This document shows positions 6,883 through 14,600 of a DNA stretch of 17,883 bases, piece after piece. Source of the stretch: DASTPP01 sp035762175 (GTDB lineage: Bacteria > Myxococcota_A > Polyangia > Polyangiales > Polyangiaceae); NCBI GenBank assembly GCA_035762175.1, contig DASTPP010000069.1, positions 1 through 17,883 on the forward strand, written 5' to 3'. Numbering within the stretch: position 1 is the stretch's first letter; the number at the start of each line of letters is the position of its first letter. The notes under the pieces were generated by a model. The model made no database searches. It worked only from the letters and a program-made list of their open reading frames with translations, and was not told the origin of the DNA. The position numbers and the translations under genes are program-made.

Positions 6883-7842
6883 CTACCCGCACTGGTAGAC
6901 GCGGCGGGCGTTGCCCGAGAAGAGCGCCCGCCGGCCGGCCGCGTCGAGCGGCAGCGTGACGAGGCGGCGCAGCTCGCGGTCCCAGGCGAAGGGCAGCGTC
7001 GGAAAGTCGGTGCCATAAAGCAGGCGACCGGCGTAGGGCGCGAGCGAGGCGAGCGGCGGCTCGACCTCGGGGGGGAAGTAGCCGGCGCAGGCCATGGTCG
7101 TGTCAAGGTAGAGGTTTTCGTACGTCGCGAGCAGCCCGAGGTAGTCGCCGACCTCGTCGAGGCCGAGGTGGGGCACGACCAGCGTGAGCCGCGGAAAGCG
7201 CCGCAGCACCCGCTCGACCCGGCCGACCTCGCAGAGCTCGCGCGGGTCGACGGGGTAGCCGGCGAACGAGGGCTCGCGCCCCGCGTGCACGATGATGGGC
7301 TTGCCCGCGTCCGAGCACGCCTCGTAGATTTCGTCGAGGCGCGGGTCGTCGACCCGGAAGCGCTGCACGTGGCAGTGCAGCTTCAGCCCGTGCAGCCCGA
7401 GCGGCCCGAGCGCGCGCCGCACGACCTCGGCCGCGCCCGGCTCGCCCGGCAACACCGTACCGAGCGGCACGACGAGATCGCGGTGGCTCCGGCCGAGCTC
7501 GGCGGCGAAGGCGTTGAGCGCGTCGGCCATGCCCGGCGCATGCGCGTAATGCAGCCCGATGATCTGGCGCACCCCGCGCGAGGCCATAAACTCGACCACC
7601 TGCTCGGCGTAGAGCCGGTAGCGCACCGGCCAGGCGTGCGACTCGAACCAGCGCCAGATGGCGTCGTAGACCCGCGGCGGAAAGAGGTGCACGTGCGCGT
7701 CGACGACCGCGCCCCCCGTCTCTTCTTCGGAGGGCACGCTCGCGCCCTCGGGGTCATTGAGCGCCGGCATCTTCCCGAGGGCGGCCGCCTGGGGCGCGCA
7801 GCGAATGCACACGGGGGCACGCTCGAAGTCGGGCACCTGCAT
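6883..7842 (-). CDS. Amidohydrolase-2 family metal-dependent hydrolase
   Basis: This 319-residue protein has the TIM-barrel amidohydrolase (PF04909-type) pattern. HxH at 50-52 is in VVDAHVHLF, Lys154 is in HGLKLHCHV, His186 in IIVHAGRE, His225 in VVPHLG, and Asp279 in YGTDFP. These supply the metal ligands and catalytic Asp of the superfamily. Relatives include decarboxylases and lactone or amide hydrolases; the substrate cannot be read from the sequence. An N-terminal extension of about 45 residues precedes the barrel and contains CIRC (Cys12, Cys15), which is unusual for the family. ATG 7842 is used with a weak AAGAG ribosome site; Met25 is an alternative start that would remove the CxxC. 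The CLC gene ends 187 bp upstream on the same strand. Confidence 0.9.
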   Translation of the reverse strand: MQVPDFERAPVCIRCAPQAAALGKMPALNDPEGASVPSEEETGGAVVDAHVHLFPPRVYDAIWRWFESHAWPVRYRLYAEQVVEFMASRGVRQIIGLHYAHAPGMADALNAFAAELGRSHRDLVVPLGTVLPGEPGAAEVVRRALGPLGLHGLKLHCHVQRFRVDDPRLDEIYEACSDAGKPIIVHAGREPSFAGYPVDPRELCEVGRVERVLRRFPRLTLVVPHLGLDEVGDYLGLLATYENLYLDTTMACAGYFPPEVEPPLASLAPYAGRLLYGTDFPTLPFAWDRELRRLVTLPLDAAGRRALFSGNARRVYQCG

Positions 7843-7892
7843 GGCGCGCTCTTAGCCCGGCGGCCCCGGCGGCGCGAGCGTCAGCGCGGCCC

Positions 7893-7993
7893 CCCCTCGC
7901 CTGCGCCCCGGCCCTCGCACCCCCGCCTCTGCCCCCGCTACCCCTCGCCTGCGCCCCAGCCCTCGGCCCCCCTCGCCTCCGCCCCGGCGCTCG
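7893..7993 (+). repeat. Three copies of a 25-bp C-rich unit
   Basis: Copies at 7893-7917, 7941-7965 and 7969-7993 differ from one another at one to three bases. They lie in the 187-bp gap between the CLC and amidohydrolase genes, which has almost no G-rich stretches on the plus strand and strong C-tracts. No gene is visible in this gap. Confidence 0.65.
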
Positions 7994-8028
7994 CCCCCTC
8001 GCCCGCCGCCGGCCTTGGCCCCGGCGGC

Positions 8029-9903
8029 TCAGCCGTAGGGCGTCCGTTCCGCCGGCGGCGAGGTCGGCCGGTCGAACAGCAGCCGCCGCATGACGCTCGC
8101 CTCGTCGAGGAAGCCCACGACGCGCCCCTGCTCGTCGACCACCGGCAGCTGCCGCAGCCCCGCCTGCACCATGCGCACGAGCGCCGCGAGCGCGTCGTCG
8201 TCGGCGCGGGCCGTGACCGGGGCCTCGAGCACGTCGCCGGCGACGACCCAGGCGGCCATGCCCTCCTGCGACGCCAAGAGCTGCAGCGCCTGCGCCGGCA
8301 CCACCCCGACGAGGCGCCCGCCCTCGTCGACCACCGGGAACGTCGCCTGCGACGGCGTCGCGCTGCTCTGCTCGAGCATACTTCGCCCCGGCGTCGAGGG
8401 CGCGAAGGCGCACGCGAACTGCGACGGCGTCATCAGCTCGCCGACCCGCACGCCCCCGCGGCCCAGCCCGGAGCCCCCGCCCCCGTCGCGCGCCTTGCGC
8501 TGCGCGGCGTAGAGCGCGTGGCGCCGCAGCGCGACGAAGGCGACGCCCTCGGCCAGCATGAGCGGCACGATGAGGTCGTAGCTGCCCGCGAGCTCGCACA
8601 CGAGCACCATCGAGCTGAGCGGCACGTGGGCGACGCCCCCGAAGAGCGCGCCCATGCCCACGAGCGCGAAGGCCCCGGGGTCGAGGCGCGGGTCGCCCGT
8701 CAGCAGCACGAGCGCGCGCCCGAGCGCCCCGCCCGTCAGCGCGCCGAGCACCAGCGAGGGCGCGAAGTCGCCGGCGCTGCCGCCGCTGCCCACCGTGAGC
8801 GAGGCGGCCGCGAGCTTGAGCGCGCAGAGCGCGAGCAGCACGTACACGCCCGCCCAGCCCCCCGGCAGCCACCCGGCCCCCATCACCGCGACCTGCGCCG
8901 CGCCGTAGCCGCCCCCGAGGATGCCGAAGCCCGTGCCGGGCCGCCCGACGTAGGTGCCGAGCACCGTCAGCACCGTCGCCGAGAGCGCGCCGAGCGCGAG
9001 CCCGCCCAGGCCCGGCCGCAGCCACGCCGGCCCCGGCGCGCGCGCCGACGCCCGCTGCACGAGGGCGATGGCCCGCACGAACGCGATCGCCACCGGCACC
9101 TCGAGCAGCGCCAGCAGCACGAAGTAGGGCAGGTGCGCCGGCACGAAGGGGTAGGCCGGCGCGTGCGCGAAGAGCGGCGCCGGCCCGGCGAAGGGCATCG
9201 CCGTCGAGTACGACACGACGCTCGCCAGCACCGCCGGCACGAGCGCGTCGGCCTCGAAGTCGTCGCGGTAGAGCACCTCGGTCGCGAAGAGCGCGGCGCC
9301 GAGCGGCGTGCGAAACACGGCCGAGACGCCCGCCGCGATGCCGGCCACATACAAGATCTTCCGCTCGCGCTCGCCCGTGCGCAAAAAGCGCGCGACCACC
9401 GACCCGCTCGAGCCGCCGATCAACATCGTCGGCCCCTCGCGCCCGCCCGCGCCCCCGGTGCCCAGCGTCAGCACCGACACGACGATTTTGACGAAGGGCA
9501 CCCGCACCCGCGTCAATGCCCCCTGCTCGTGGAACGTGCGCACCGCCGCGTTGCCGCCCCCGCCCGCCGTCTCGGGCGCGAAGCGCGCCGAGACCCAGCC
9601 CGCGAGCGCCGCCCCCGCCGCCGGCAAGATCAGGATGAGCCAGGGCCGAAAGGCCGGCGCCGCCGCGATCGGGTGCGCCGCCTCGCCCGCCGCCCGCAGC
9701 GGCACGTAGCCCGCGAGCCGCTCGAGCGCGAGCGCCTGCAGCAGATCGACCCCCCGGCCGAACACCGACGCCAGCAGCCCCGCCACCACCCCCACCAGCG
9801 TCGCGTGCAGCAGCGTGCGCCCGACGATGCGCAAGTCGACCGACCCGACCTCGGGCGGCAGGCGCGCGAGGTACCGGCGCAGCCAGTCGGCGAGCGCTCG
9901 CAT
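8029..9903 (-). CDS. CLC-family chloride channel/transporter with two CBS domains
   Basis: This 624-residue integral membrane protein has the CLC core at about 28-465 and two cytoplasmic CBS domains (about 486-545 and 555-605) that could bind adenine nucleotides. Family motifs are GREGP at 154-158 (gating Glu156) and GDFAP at 378-382 (GxFxP). The helix-D GSGIP motif is replaced by GGGGN (114-118). In ALFATEVLYRD, the position of the internal proton glutamate of the E. coli exchanger appears to be Val210, next to the conserved Glu209. This substitution is known in CLC channels and in many bacterial CLCs, so strict Cl-/H+ exchange should not be assumed. ATG 9903 fits the family N-terminus. Upstream lies tRNA-Pro in the same orientation, separated by a terminator. 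Confidence 0.93.
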   Translation of the reverse strand: MRALADWLRRYLARLPPEVGSVDLRIVGRTLLHATLVGVVAGLLASVFGRGVDLLQALALERLAGYVPLRAAGEAAHPIAAAPAFRPWLILILPAAGAALAGWVSARFAPETAGGGGNAAVRTFHEQGALTRVRVPFVKIVVSVLTLGTGGAGGREGPTMLIGGSSGSVVARFLRTGERERKILYVAGIAAGVSAVFRTPLGAALFATEVLYRDDFEADALVPAVLASVVSYSTAMPFAGPAPLFAHAPAYPFVPAHLPYFVLLALLEVPVAIAFVRAIALVQRASARAPGPAWLRPGLGGLALGALSATVLTVLGTYVGRPGTGFGILGGGYGAAQVAVMGAGWLPGGWAGVYVLLALCALKLAAASLTVGSGGSAGDFAPSLVLGALTGGALGRALVLLTGDPRLDPGAFALVGMGALFGGVAHVPLSSMVLVCELAGSYDLIVPLMLAEGVAFVALRRHALYAAQRKARDGGGGSGLGRGGVRVGELMTPSQFACAFAPSTPGRSMLEQSSATPSQATFPVVDEGGRLVGVVPAQALQLLASQEGMAAWVVAGDVLEAPVTARADDDALAALVRMVQAGLRQLPVVDEQGRVVGFLDEASVMRRLLFDRPTSPPAERTPYG

Positions 9904-9971
9904 GGCCCTCGGGCTATAGCCCGCCGCCCGCCGCGCGCCACGGCCTCGCCGGCTTTGGGCCCCCCGAAGTC

Positions 9972-10006
9972 AAAAAGCCACGACCTCGGTTTCGAAGTCG
10001 TGGCTT
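9972..10006 (-). terminator. Rho-independent terminator of tRNA-Pro
   Basis: A 10-bp stem (9975-9984 with 9997-10006) with a 12-nt loop is followed, in the minus direction, by a run of five T. It begins 10 bp after the 3' end of tRNA-Pro and separates it from the CLC gene. Confidence 0.85.
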
Positions 10007-10015
10007 CTTTCGCCG

Positions 10016-10090
10016 TCGGGGCGAGTGGATTCGAACCACCGACCCCCAGACCCCCAGTCTGGTGCGCTAACCAGGCTGCGCTACGCCCCG
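10016..10090 (-). tRNA. tRNA-Pro (anticodon GGG)
   Basis: The acceptor CGGGGCG pairs with CGCCCCG and the D stem is GCGC/GCGC. The anticodon stem CCAGA/TCTGG has loop CTGGGGG (anticodon GGG, reading CCC and CCT). The T stem GGTGG/CCACT carries TTCGAAT, and the discriminator is A at 10016. The following bases are not CCA, so the 3' CCA is not encoded. It has its own promoter and terminator and is a single-gene unit. Confidence 0.96.
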
Positions 10091-10129
10091 GCCCGACCCT
10101 TACCTTGGGGGCAAAGGTCGTGGGGGCGG

Positions 10130-10157
10130 ACCCTACCTGAACCGGCTGGCTTGGCAA
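10130..10157 (-). promoter_or_regulatory. Sigma-70-type promoter of tRNA-Pro
   Basis: In the minus direction, TTGCCA (10152-10157) and TAGGGT (10130-10135) are 16 bp apart and lie about 40 bp before the tRNA. The spacing matches that of the tRNA-Gln promoter in this window. Confidence 0.5.
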
Positions 10158-10210
10158 GGGCAATTCGTCCGCGGGGCACCACACCGCTCCCGCGCCCCTC
10201 GCCCGGCGCC

Positions 10211-10324
10211 CGCGGCCCGCAGCGACGCCCGCCGCCGCGCGACAGCCCACCCGGGCTCACGTACCCTCGCGGCCCGCAGCGACGCCCGCCGCCGGGCGAC
10301 AGGCCGCCCGGGCTCGCGTACCCT
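10211..10324 (+). repeat. 57-bp tandem duplication before an uncharacterised gene
   Basis: Two adjacent copies of 57 bp (10211-10267 and 10268-10324) differ at only four positions. Each ends with CGTACCCT. The second copy ends 7 bp before the ATG at 10332, so any regulatory element inside it would be duplicated. Confidence 0.85.
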
Positions 10325-10331
10325 TTGCGCC

Positions 10332-11063
10332 ATGGCGCGCGCGCCGGCGCTCGAGCTGCTGGGCAAGTACGAAGAGATGCGGCGACTCCGGCAGGAGTCC
10401 ACCCCGCAGGCCCCGACGCCCGCGCTGCGCGCGCTGGCCGAGCGCTTTCCGGGCGCCTTGCGCGAGCTCGACGAGCTCTCGATCGACGAGATCGAGCGCC
10501 GCCTCGAGCACCTGCGGGCGCTCGCCGAGGGGCACACCCCGGACGCCGAAGCCTGGGTCGCGCCGCTCTGGCTCTACCACCGCCGGCTGCGGGGCGCGCT
10601 CGCGGCCAAGCGCTGGCTGCGGGGCCGGCGCGCCTTGACGCCGCTCGAGCGGCGCGAGTTCGAGGCCGAAGGCGGGCTGGGCGGGGGCGAGGCCGCTGCC
10701 TGGGCTCCCCAGCTCGAGCGCCTCGCCCGCCCACCGACCGGTCGCGTCACCGATCTGGTCTTGGAGCGCGTCGCCGCCGAGCTCGGGCTTTCGGCCCCTC
10801 TGCTCACTACGCTGCTCTTCGGCAAGGGGGCTGCCCAACGGGGCAGGCGGCGGTACGGCGGCGCCACGAAGCCCGGGGGCTTACTACCATTCTTGCCTGC
10901 TGCGGCCAGAAATGGCCCCCACGCCGCAGCCTCGCCAGGCTTTGGCCAGGGCACGGGGCCGGGTGCAGGCTCGGGCGGATGGTCTAAGGTAAGGCCCGCC
11001 GAGGCCGAAAAAGGGCCCCTGGCCCCCCGGAGAAGGCCCTGGGCGACCCCCGAGCCCAGGTGA
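10332..11063 (+). CDS. Uncharacterised protein; C-terminal third doubtful
   Basis: The frame of 243 residues starts MARAPALELLGKYEEMRRLR. Residues 1-164 have the codon pattern of neighbouring genes and a credible helical, charged sequence with ELDELSIDEIERRLEHLRAL and DLVLERVAAELGLSAPLLTTLLF. From about residue 165 (near 10825) codon choice changes abruptly, with TTA, CTA, CCA, AGA and AAT appearing, and the sequence becomes Gly/Pro/Arg-rich. The real protein may therefore end earlier after a frameshift, or have an unconstrained tail. I do not recognise a family. No clear ribosome site precedes ATG 10332. The TACCCT at 10319-10324 could be a -10 element for an almost leaderless transcript, which is speculative. 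It is convergent with the fmdB-type gene. Confidence 0.6.
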   Translation: MARAPALELLGKYEEMRRLRQESTPQAPTPALRALAERFPGALRELDELSIDEIERRLEHLRALAEGHTPDAEAWVAPLWLYHRRLRGALAAKRWLRGRRALTPLERREFEAEGGLGGGEAAAWAPQLERLARPPTGRVTDLVLERVAAELGLSAPLLTTLLFGKGAAQRGRRRYGGATKPGGLLPFLPAAARNGPHAAASPGFGQGTGPGAGSGGWSKVRPAEAEKGPLAPRRRPWATPEPR

Positions 11064-11075
11064 CGGGCTCGGGGG
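11047..11075. terminator. Hairpin holding a stop codon in its loop
   Basis: An 11-bp perfect stem (11047-11057 with 11065-11075) has a 7-nt loop AGGTGAC. The TGA at 11061-11063 that ends the preceding plus-strand frame lies in the loop. There is no T-run. Its position between convergent genes suggests a bidirectional transcription end. Confidence 0.55.
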
Positions 11076-11076
11076 C

Positions 11077-11180
11077 GTCAGGCGCTCGCGACGTTGCTGA
11101 GGCCGAGCCCGCCAGACACTCAGGGCGTTGCTCGAGGCCGAGCCTGTCAGGCGCTGGCGGCGCTGCTCGAGGCCGAGCTC
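11077..11180. repeat. Three imperfect 34-35 bp tandem repeats across the fmdB stop
   Basis: Units at 11077-11110, 11111-11145 and 11146-11180 share GGCGTTGCT(C)GAGGCCGAGCC-like cores. The third unit contains the stop codon (11147-11149) and last codons of the fmdB-type gene. The other two lie beyond it. Confidence 0.75.
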
Positions 11181-11491
11181 GAGGAGGCGTCGCTCTTCTT
11201 CTCGGCGGGCTTGTCGGCCTTCTCGATCTTCTCGGCCGGCTTCTCGGCGGGCTTGTCGGCCTTGTCGCTGCTGCTGGTGCCCTTGTCAGCCTCGCTCTTT
11301 TTGCCCGTCGACGAGCTGTAAAGGTCAGAGTACCAGCCGCCGCCCTTCAAGATGAAGTTGGCAGGGCCGGCGATCTGGCGCTTGGCCGACGACTGGTTGC
11401 AGCTCGGGCAGACCTGCAGCGGGGCCTCGCTGATGCGCTGTTCGGCCTCCCATTCGTGTCCACAGGACGTGCAGATGTAGCTATAGGTCAT
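11147..11491 (-). CDS. FmdB-family zinc-ribbon protein with a charged low-complexity tail
   Basis: This 114-residue protein begins MTYSYICTSCGHEWEAEQRI. It has CxxC pairs at 7-10 and 28-31, the zinc-ribbon pattern of FmdB-type putative regulators (Pfam CxxC_CxxC_SSSS family), followed by the typical KRQIAGPANFILKGGGWYSD segment. Residues about 60-114 are a Lys/Ala/Glu/Ser tail with repeated DKADKPAEK-like units. The N-terminal half is conserved in the family; the tail is variable and probably disordered. AAGAG lies just before ATG 11491. The biochemical function of the family is not established. It is divergent from smc, with 195 bp between start codons. Confidence 0.92.
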   Translation of the reverse strand: MTYSYICTSCGHEWEAEQRISEAPLQVCPSCNQSSAKRQIAGPANFILKGGGWYSDLYSSSTGKKSEADKGTSSSDKADKPAEKPAEKIEKADKPAEKKSDASSSSASSSAASA

Positions 11492-11543
11492 GGCTCTTTT
11501 TCGGGTGGGTCGGGCCCCGGCCCAGGCGCAGGCCCCGCGTACC

Positions 11544-11572
11544 CGGTTACGTTCGGCTTGGGCCATCGTCAA
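11544..11572 (-). promoter_or_regulatory. Possible promoter of the fmdB-type gene
   Basis: In the minus direction, TTGACG (11567-11572) and TAACCG (11544-11549) are 17 bp apart, about 55 bp before the start codon. The -35 match is good and the -10 weak. A small hairpin (11586-11593 with 11602-11609) lies on the smc side of the same 195-bp gap. Confidence 0.4.
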
Positions 11573-11686
11573 GGGGGGCTCGGCCGCCGCCAAAGGGAAG
11601 CTTGGCGGCCGCCGCCGGGCCGTGGCATGGCTGGTCGCCCCGCCCCCGCCCCGGCCCGGTCGACCCCCCGGCCCCGGCGCCGCGCC

Positions 11687-14600
11687 ATGCACATCAAGCG
11701 CCTCGAGATCCACGGCTTCAAGTCGTTCGTCGACCGGACGGTCATTCCCTTCGACCACGACGTCATCGGCATCGTCGGCCCCAACGGCTGCGGCAAGTCG
11801 AACATCGTCGACGCCATCCGGTGGTGCATCGGCGAGCAGTCGGCCCGGCACCTGCGCGGCAAGTCGATGGCCGACGTCATCTTCAACGGGTCCGAGTCGC
11901 GCGGGCCGATGGGCCTGGCCGAGGTGACGCTCGTCTTCGACAACGGCGACCTCGAGGCCTCGCGCTCGCTGCCGATCGAGTACCGCGACTACCCCGAGAT
12001 CGCCGTGACCCGGAGGCTCTACCGCGACGGCACGAGCGAGTACCTCATCAACAAGACGCAGGTCCGGCTCAAAGACATCACCGACCTCTTCTTGGGCACG
12101 GGCGTCGGCGCCAAGGCCTACTCGATCGTCGAGCAGGGCAAGATCGGCCTCATCATCTCGGCCCGGCCCGAAGACCGCCGGGTGCTCATCGAAGAGGCGG
12201 CCGGCATCACCAAGTACAAGCACCGGCGCAAGCAGGCCGAACAAAAGATGGAGCTGACGCGCCAGAACCTCGCGCGCGTCGGCGACGTCGTCGCCGAGAT
12301 CGAGCGCGGGCTCGCCTCGCTCAAGCGCCAGGCGCAGAAGGCCGAGCGCTACAAGGCGTACCGCAGCGAGTTCGAGTCGCGCGTGCTGCACGAGGCGTCG
12401 CACCGGTTCCTCGAGCTCAAGGTGCGCACCGACGTCGCCGAGATCGCGCTCGCCGAGGCGAACGAGGCGCTCGCGCGGGCGCGGCTCGAGCTCGGGGCGC
12501 AAGAGGCGGGCCACGAGGCCGCGAAGTCCGCCCTCTACGAGCGCGAAAAAAGGGTCGACGGGGCCCAGAACGCCGCCTTCGCGGCCTCGAGCGAGGTCAA
12601 GGCGCTCGACGCCGGGCTCGCCCGCCACCGCGACAAGCTCGCGGGGCTGCGCGAGCGCGAGGGCTACGCGGCGACCGAGCTCGACGACGTCAGCCGGCAG
12701 CGCGCCTCGCTCGAGGCCGAGCGCTCGTCGCTCTCGGGCCGCGTCGCCGCGCTCGAGGCCGACGAGCGCGAGGGGGCCGAGGCGCTCGAGGCGGCGCAAG
12801 AGCGGCTCGAAGAGCTGCGGGCCGAAGAACAAGAGGCCGACCGGGGCCTCTCGGCCCTCCGGGCGCGCGCGGTCGAGACCTCGTCGCGCGTCGCCGCCGC
12901 CGAGGCGAAGCTCGAGGGCTCGGCCCGGCGCGTGCGCGAGGCGCAGGCGAGGCTCGAGCGGCTCGCGCTCGACGAGGGCACGCTGCGCGCCGAGAGCGAG
13001 GGGCTCGAGGCCCGCCGCGCCGAGCTCGCCTCCGAGCTCGCGGCCGCGGCCGACGACGAGAAGGCCCGCGCCCTCGACCGCCAGCGCCTCGAGGCCGAGC
13101 TCAAAGAGGTGCGCGAGGCGCTCGTGGGCCTCGAGAAAGAGCTCGACGCGCAGAAGGGCGAGCTGTCGCAGCGGCGCGGGCGCCTGCGGGCGCTCGAAGA
13201 GCTGCAGAAGCGGCTCGAGGGCGTGGGCGTCGGCCCGCGCCACCTCTTGAGCGCGGGCGACCGCTCGGTCGTGCTCGGCCTGGTCGCCGAGCGCGTCGAG
13301 GCGCCGCCCGAGCTCACCGACGCGCTCGCGGGCCTGCTCGGCGAGCGGCTGCAAGACGTCGTCGTGGCCGACGTCGGCGCGGGCGTCGCGCTGCTCGAGG
13401 GGCTGCGGCGCCAGCGCAAGGGCCGGGCGGCGATCGTGCCGCTCTACCCCGCGTACGTGGCGGGCGGGCCCCGGGCGCAGGGGGGCGACGGCTGGCCCGG
13501 GGCGCGGGCGGGCGACGGCGGCGCGCGCGGCGAGGGCCCTCGGGCCGCGGGCGAGCCCGACGGCGGGCCGGGCGAGGGCGACGGCCTCGGCGGCCCGCTC
13601 GCGCGGCGGCTGCGCTTCGCGCCGGGCGACGAGCCGCTCGTGCGCTCGCTCGTCGGCGACGCCGAGCTCGCCGACTCGTGGGCCGCCGTGGCGCGCCTCG
13701 GGCCGCGGGCGCGCGGGCGCACGTTCGTCTGCCTCGACGGCACCGTCGTGCACCCGAGCGGCCGGGTCGTCGGCGGCGCGGGCGACGCCGTCGCGGCCGG
13801 CATGCTCTCGCAGCAGCGCGAGATCCGCGAGCTGAACGCGAGCGTCGCCGCCCTCTCCGACGCCGTCTCGGCGGCCGTCGCGAGGCACGCGGCGCTGCGC
13901 GAGCGCGCGGGCGAGCTGCAGGCCGCCCTCGACCGCGCGCGCACCGACGCGCACCGCGCCGAGCTCGAGCGGGTCGGGCTCGAGAAAGATCTGCGGCGCT
14001 GCGAAGAGCAGGCGATGGCGGCCCGGCGAAGGCTCGAGGCCTTCGCCTCCGAGCGGCGCGAGCTCGACGACCGGCTCGCCGAGGCGGCCGACGAAGAGAG
14101 CGCCGCGCGCGACGTCGTCGACGAGGGGCGCGCCACGCTCGCCGAGGCGAAAGAGGCCCTCGAGGCCGCCGAGGCCGGCGCGGGCGCCCGGCGCGAGCGC
14201 GTCGCCGAGCAGCAGGCCATCGTCACCGAGCGCAAGGTGCGCCTCGCGCGCCTGCGCGAGCAGGCCGGCGCGCTGCGCTCGACCTACGACCGCCTCGGCA
14301 CCAGCCTCGGCGAGCTCGCCTCGCGGGTCGACCGGCTCGCGCGCGAGCGGGTCGAGGGCGCGCGCCTCTTCGGCGCGACCGCGGCGCACATCGTCGTCGA
14401 CGGCGAGAAGCGGGCGCTGGCGGCCGAGGCCTCGAAGAAGGCCGAGGCGCGGCTCGACGAGGCGCGCAAGGCGTTCGACGAGGCGCGCCAGGCCCTCGCG
14501 CTGCGCGAGGCCACGCTCAAAGAGCTGCGCGCCCGCGCCGACGCGTGGGCCGAGAAGAAGGCCGAGGGGGAGCGCGAGCTCGAGCGGCTGACCATCGGCA

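Noticed and set aside
10016..10090. tRNA-Pro as a genomic-island attachment site
   Set aside because: No integrase gene or repeated tRNA 3' end occurs within the window.
7168..10140. 990-codon plus-strand frame opposite the amidohydrolase, CLC and tRNA-Pro
   Set aside because: It runs across two real genes, an intergenic repeat and a tRNA. The sequence is Arg/His/Pro-rich without any domain.
10211..10324. Tandem 57-bp copies considered as a minimal CRISPR or attachment site
   Set aside because: The copies are directly adjacent with no spacer. The nearby tRNA-Pro is intact and there is no integrase or 3'-tRNA duplication.
11060..11686. Upstream extension of the smc frame to 11060
   Set aside because: It overlaps the fmdB-type gene on the other strand, and the canonical SMC N-terminus begins at ATG 11687.
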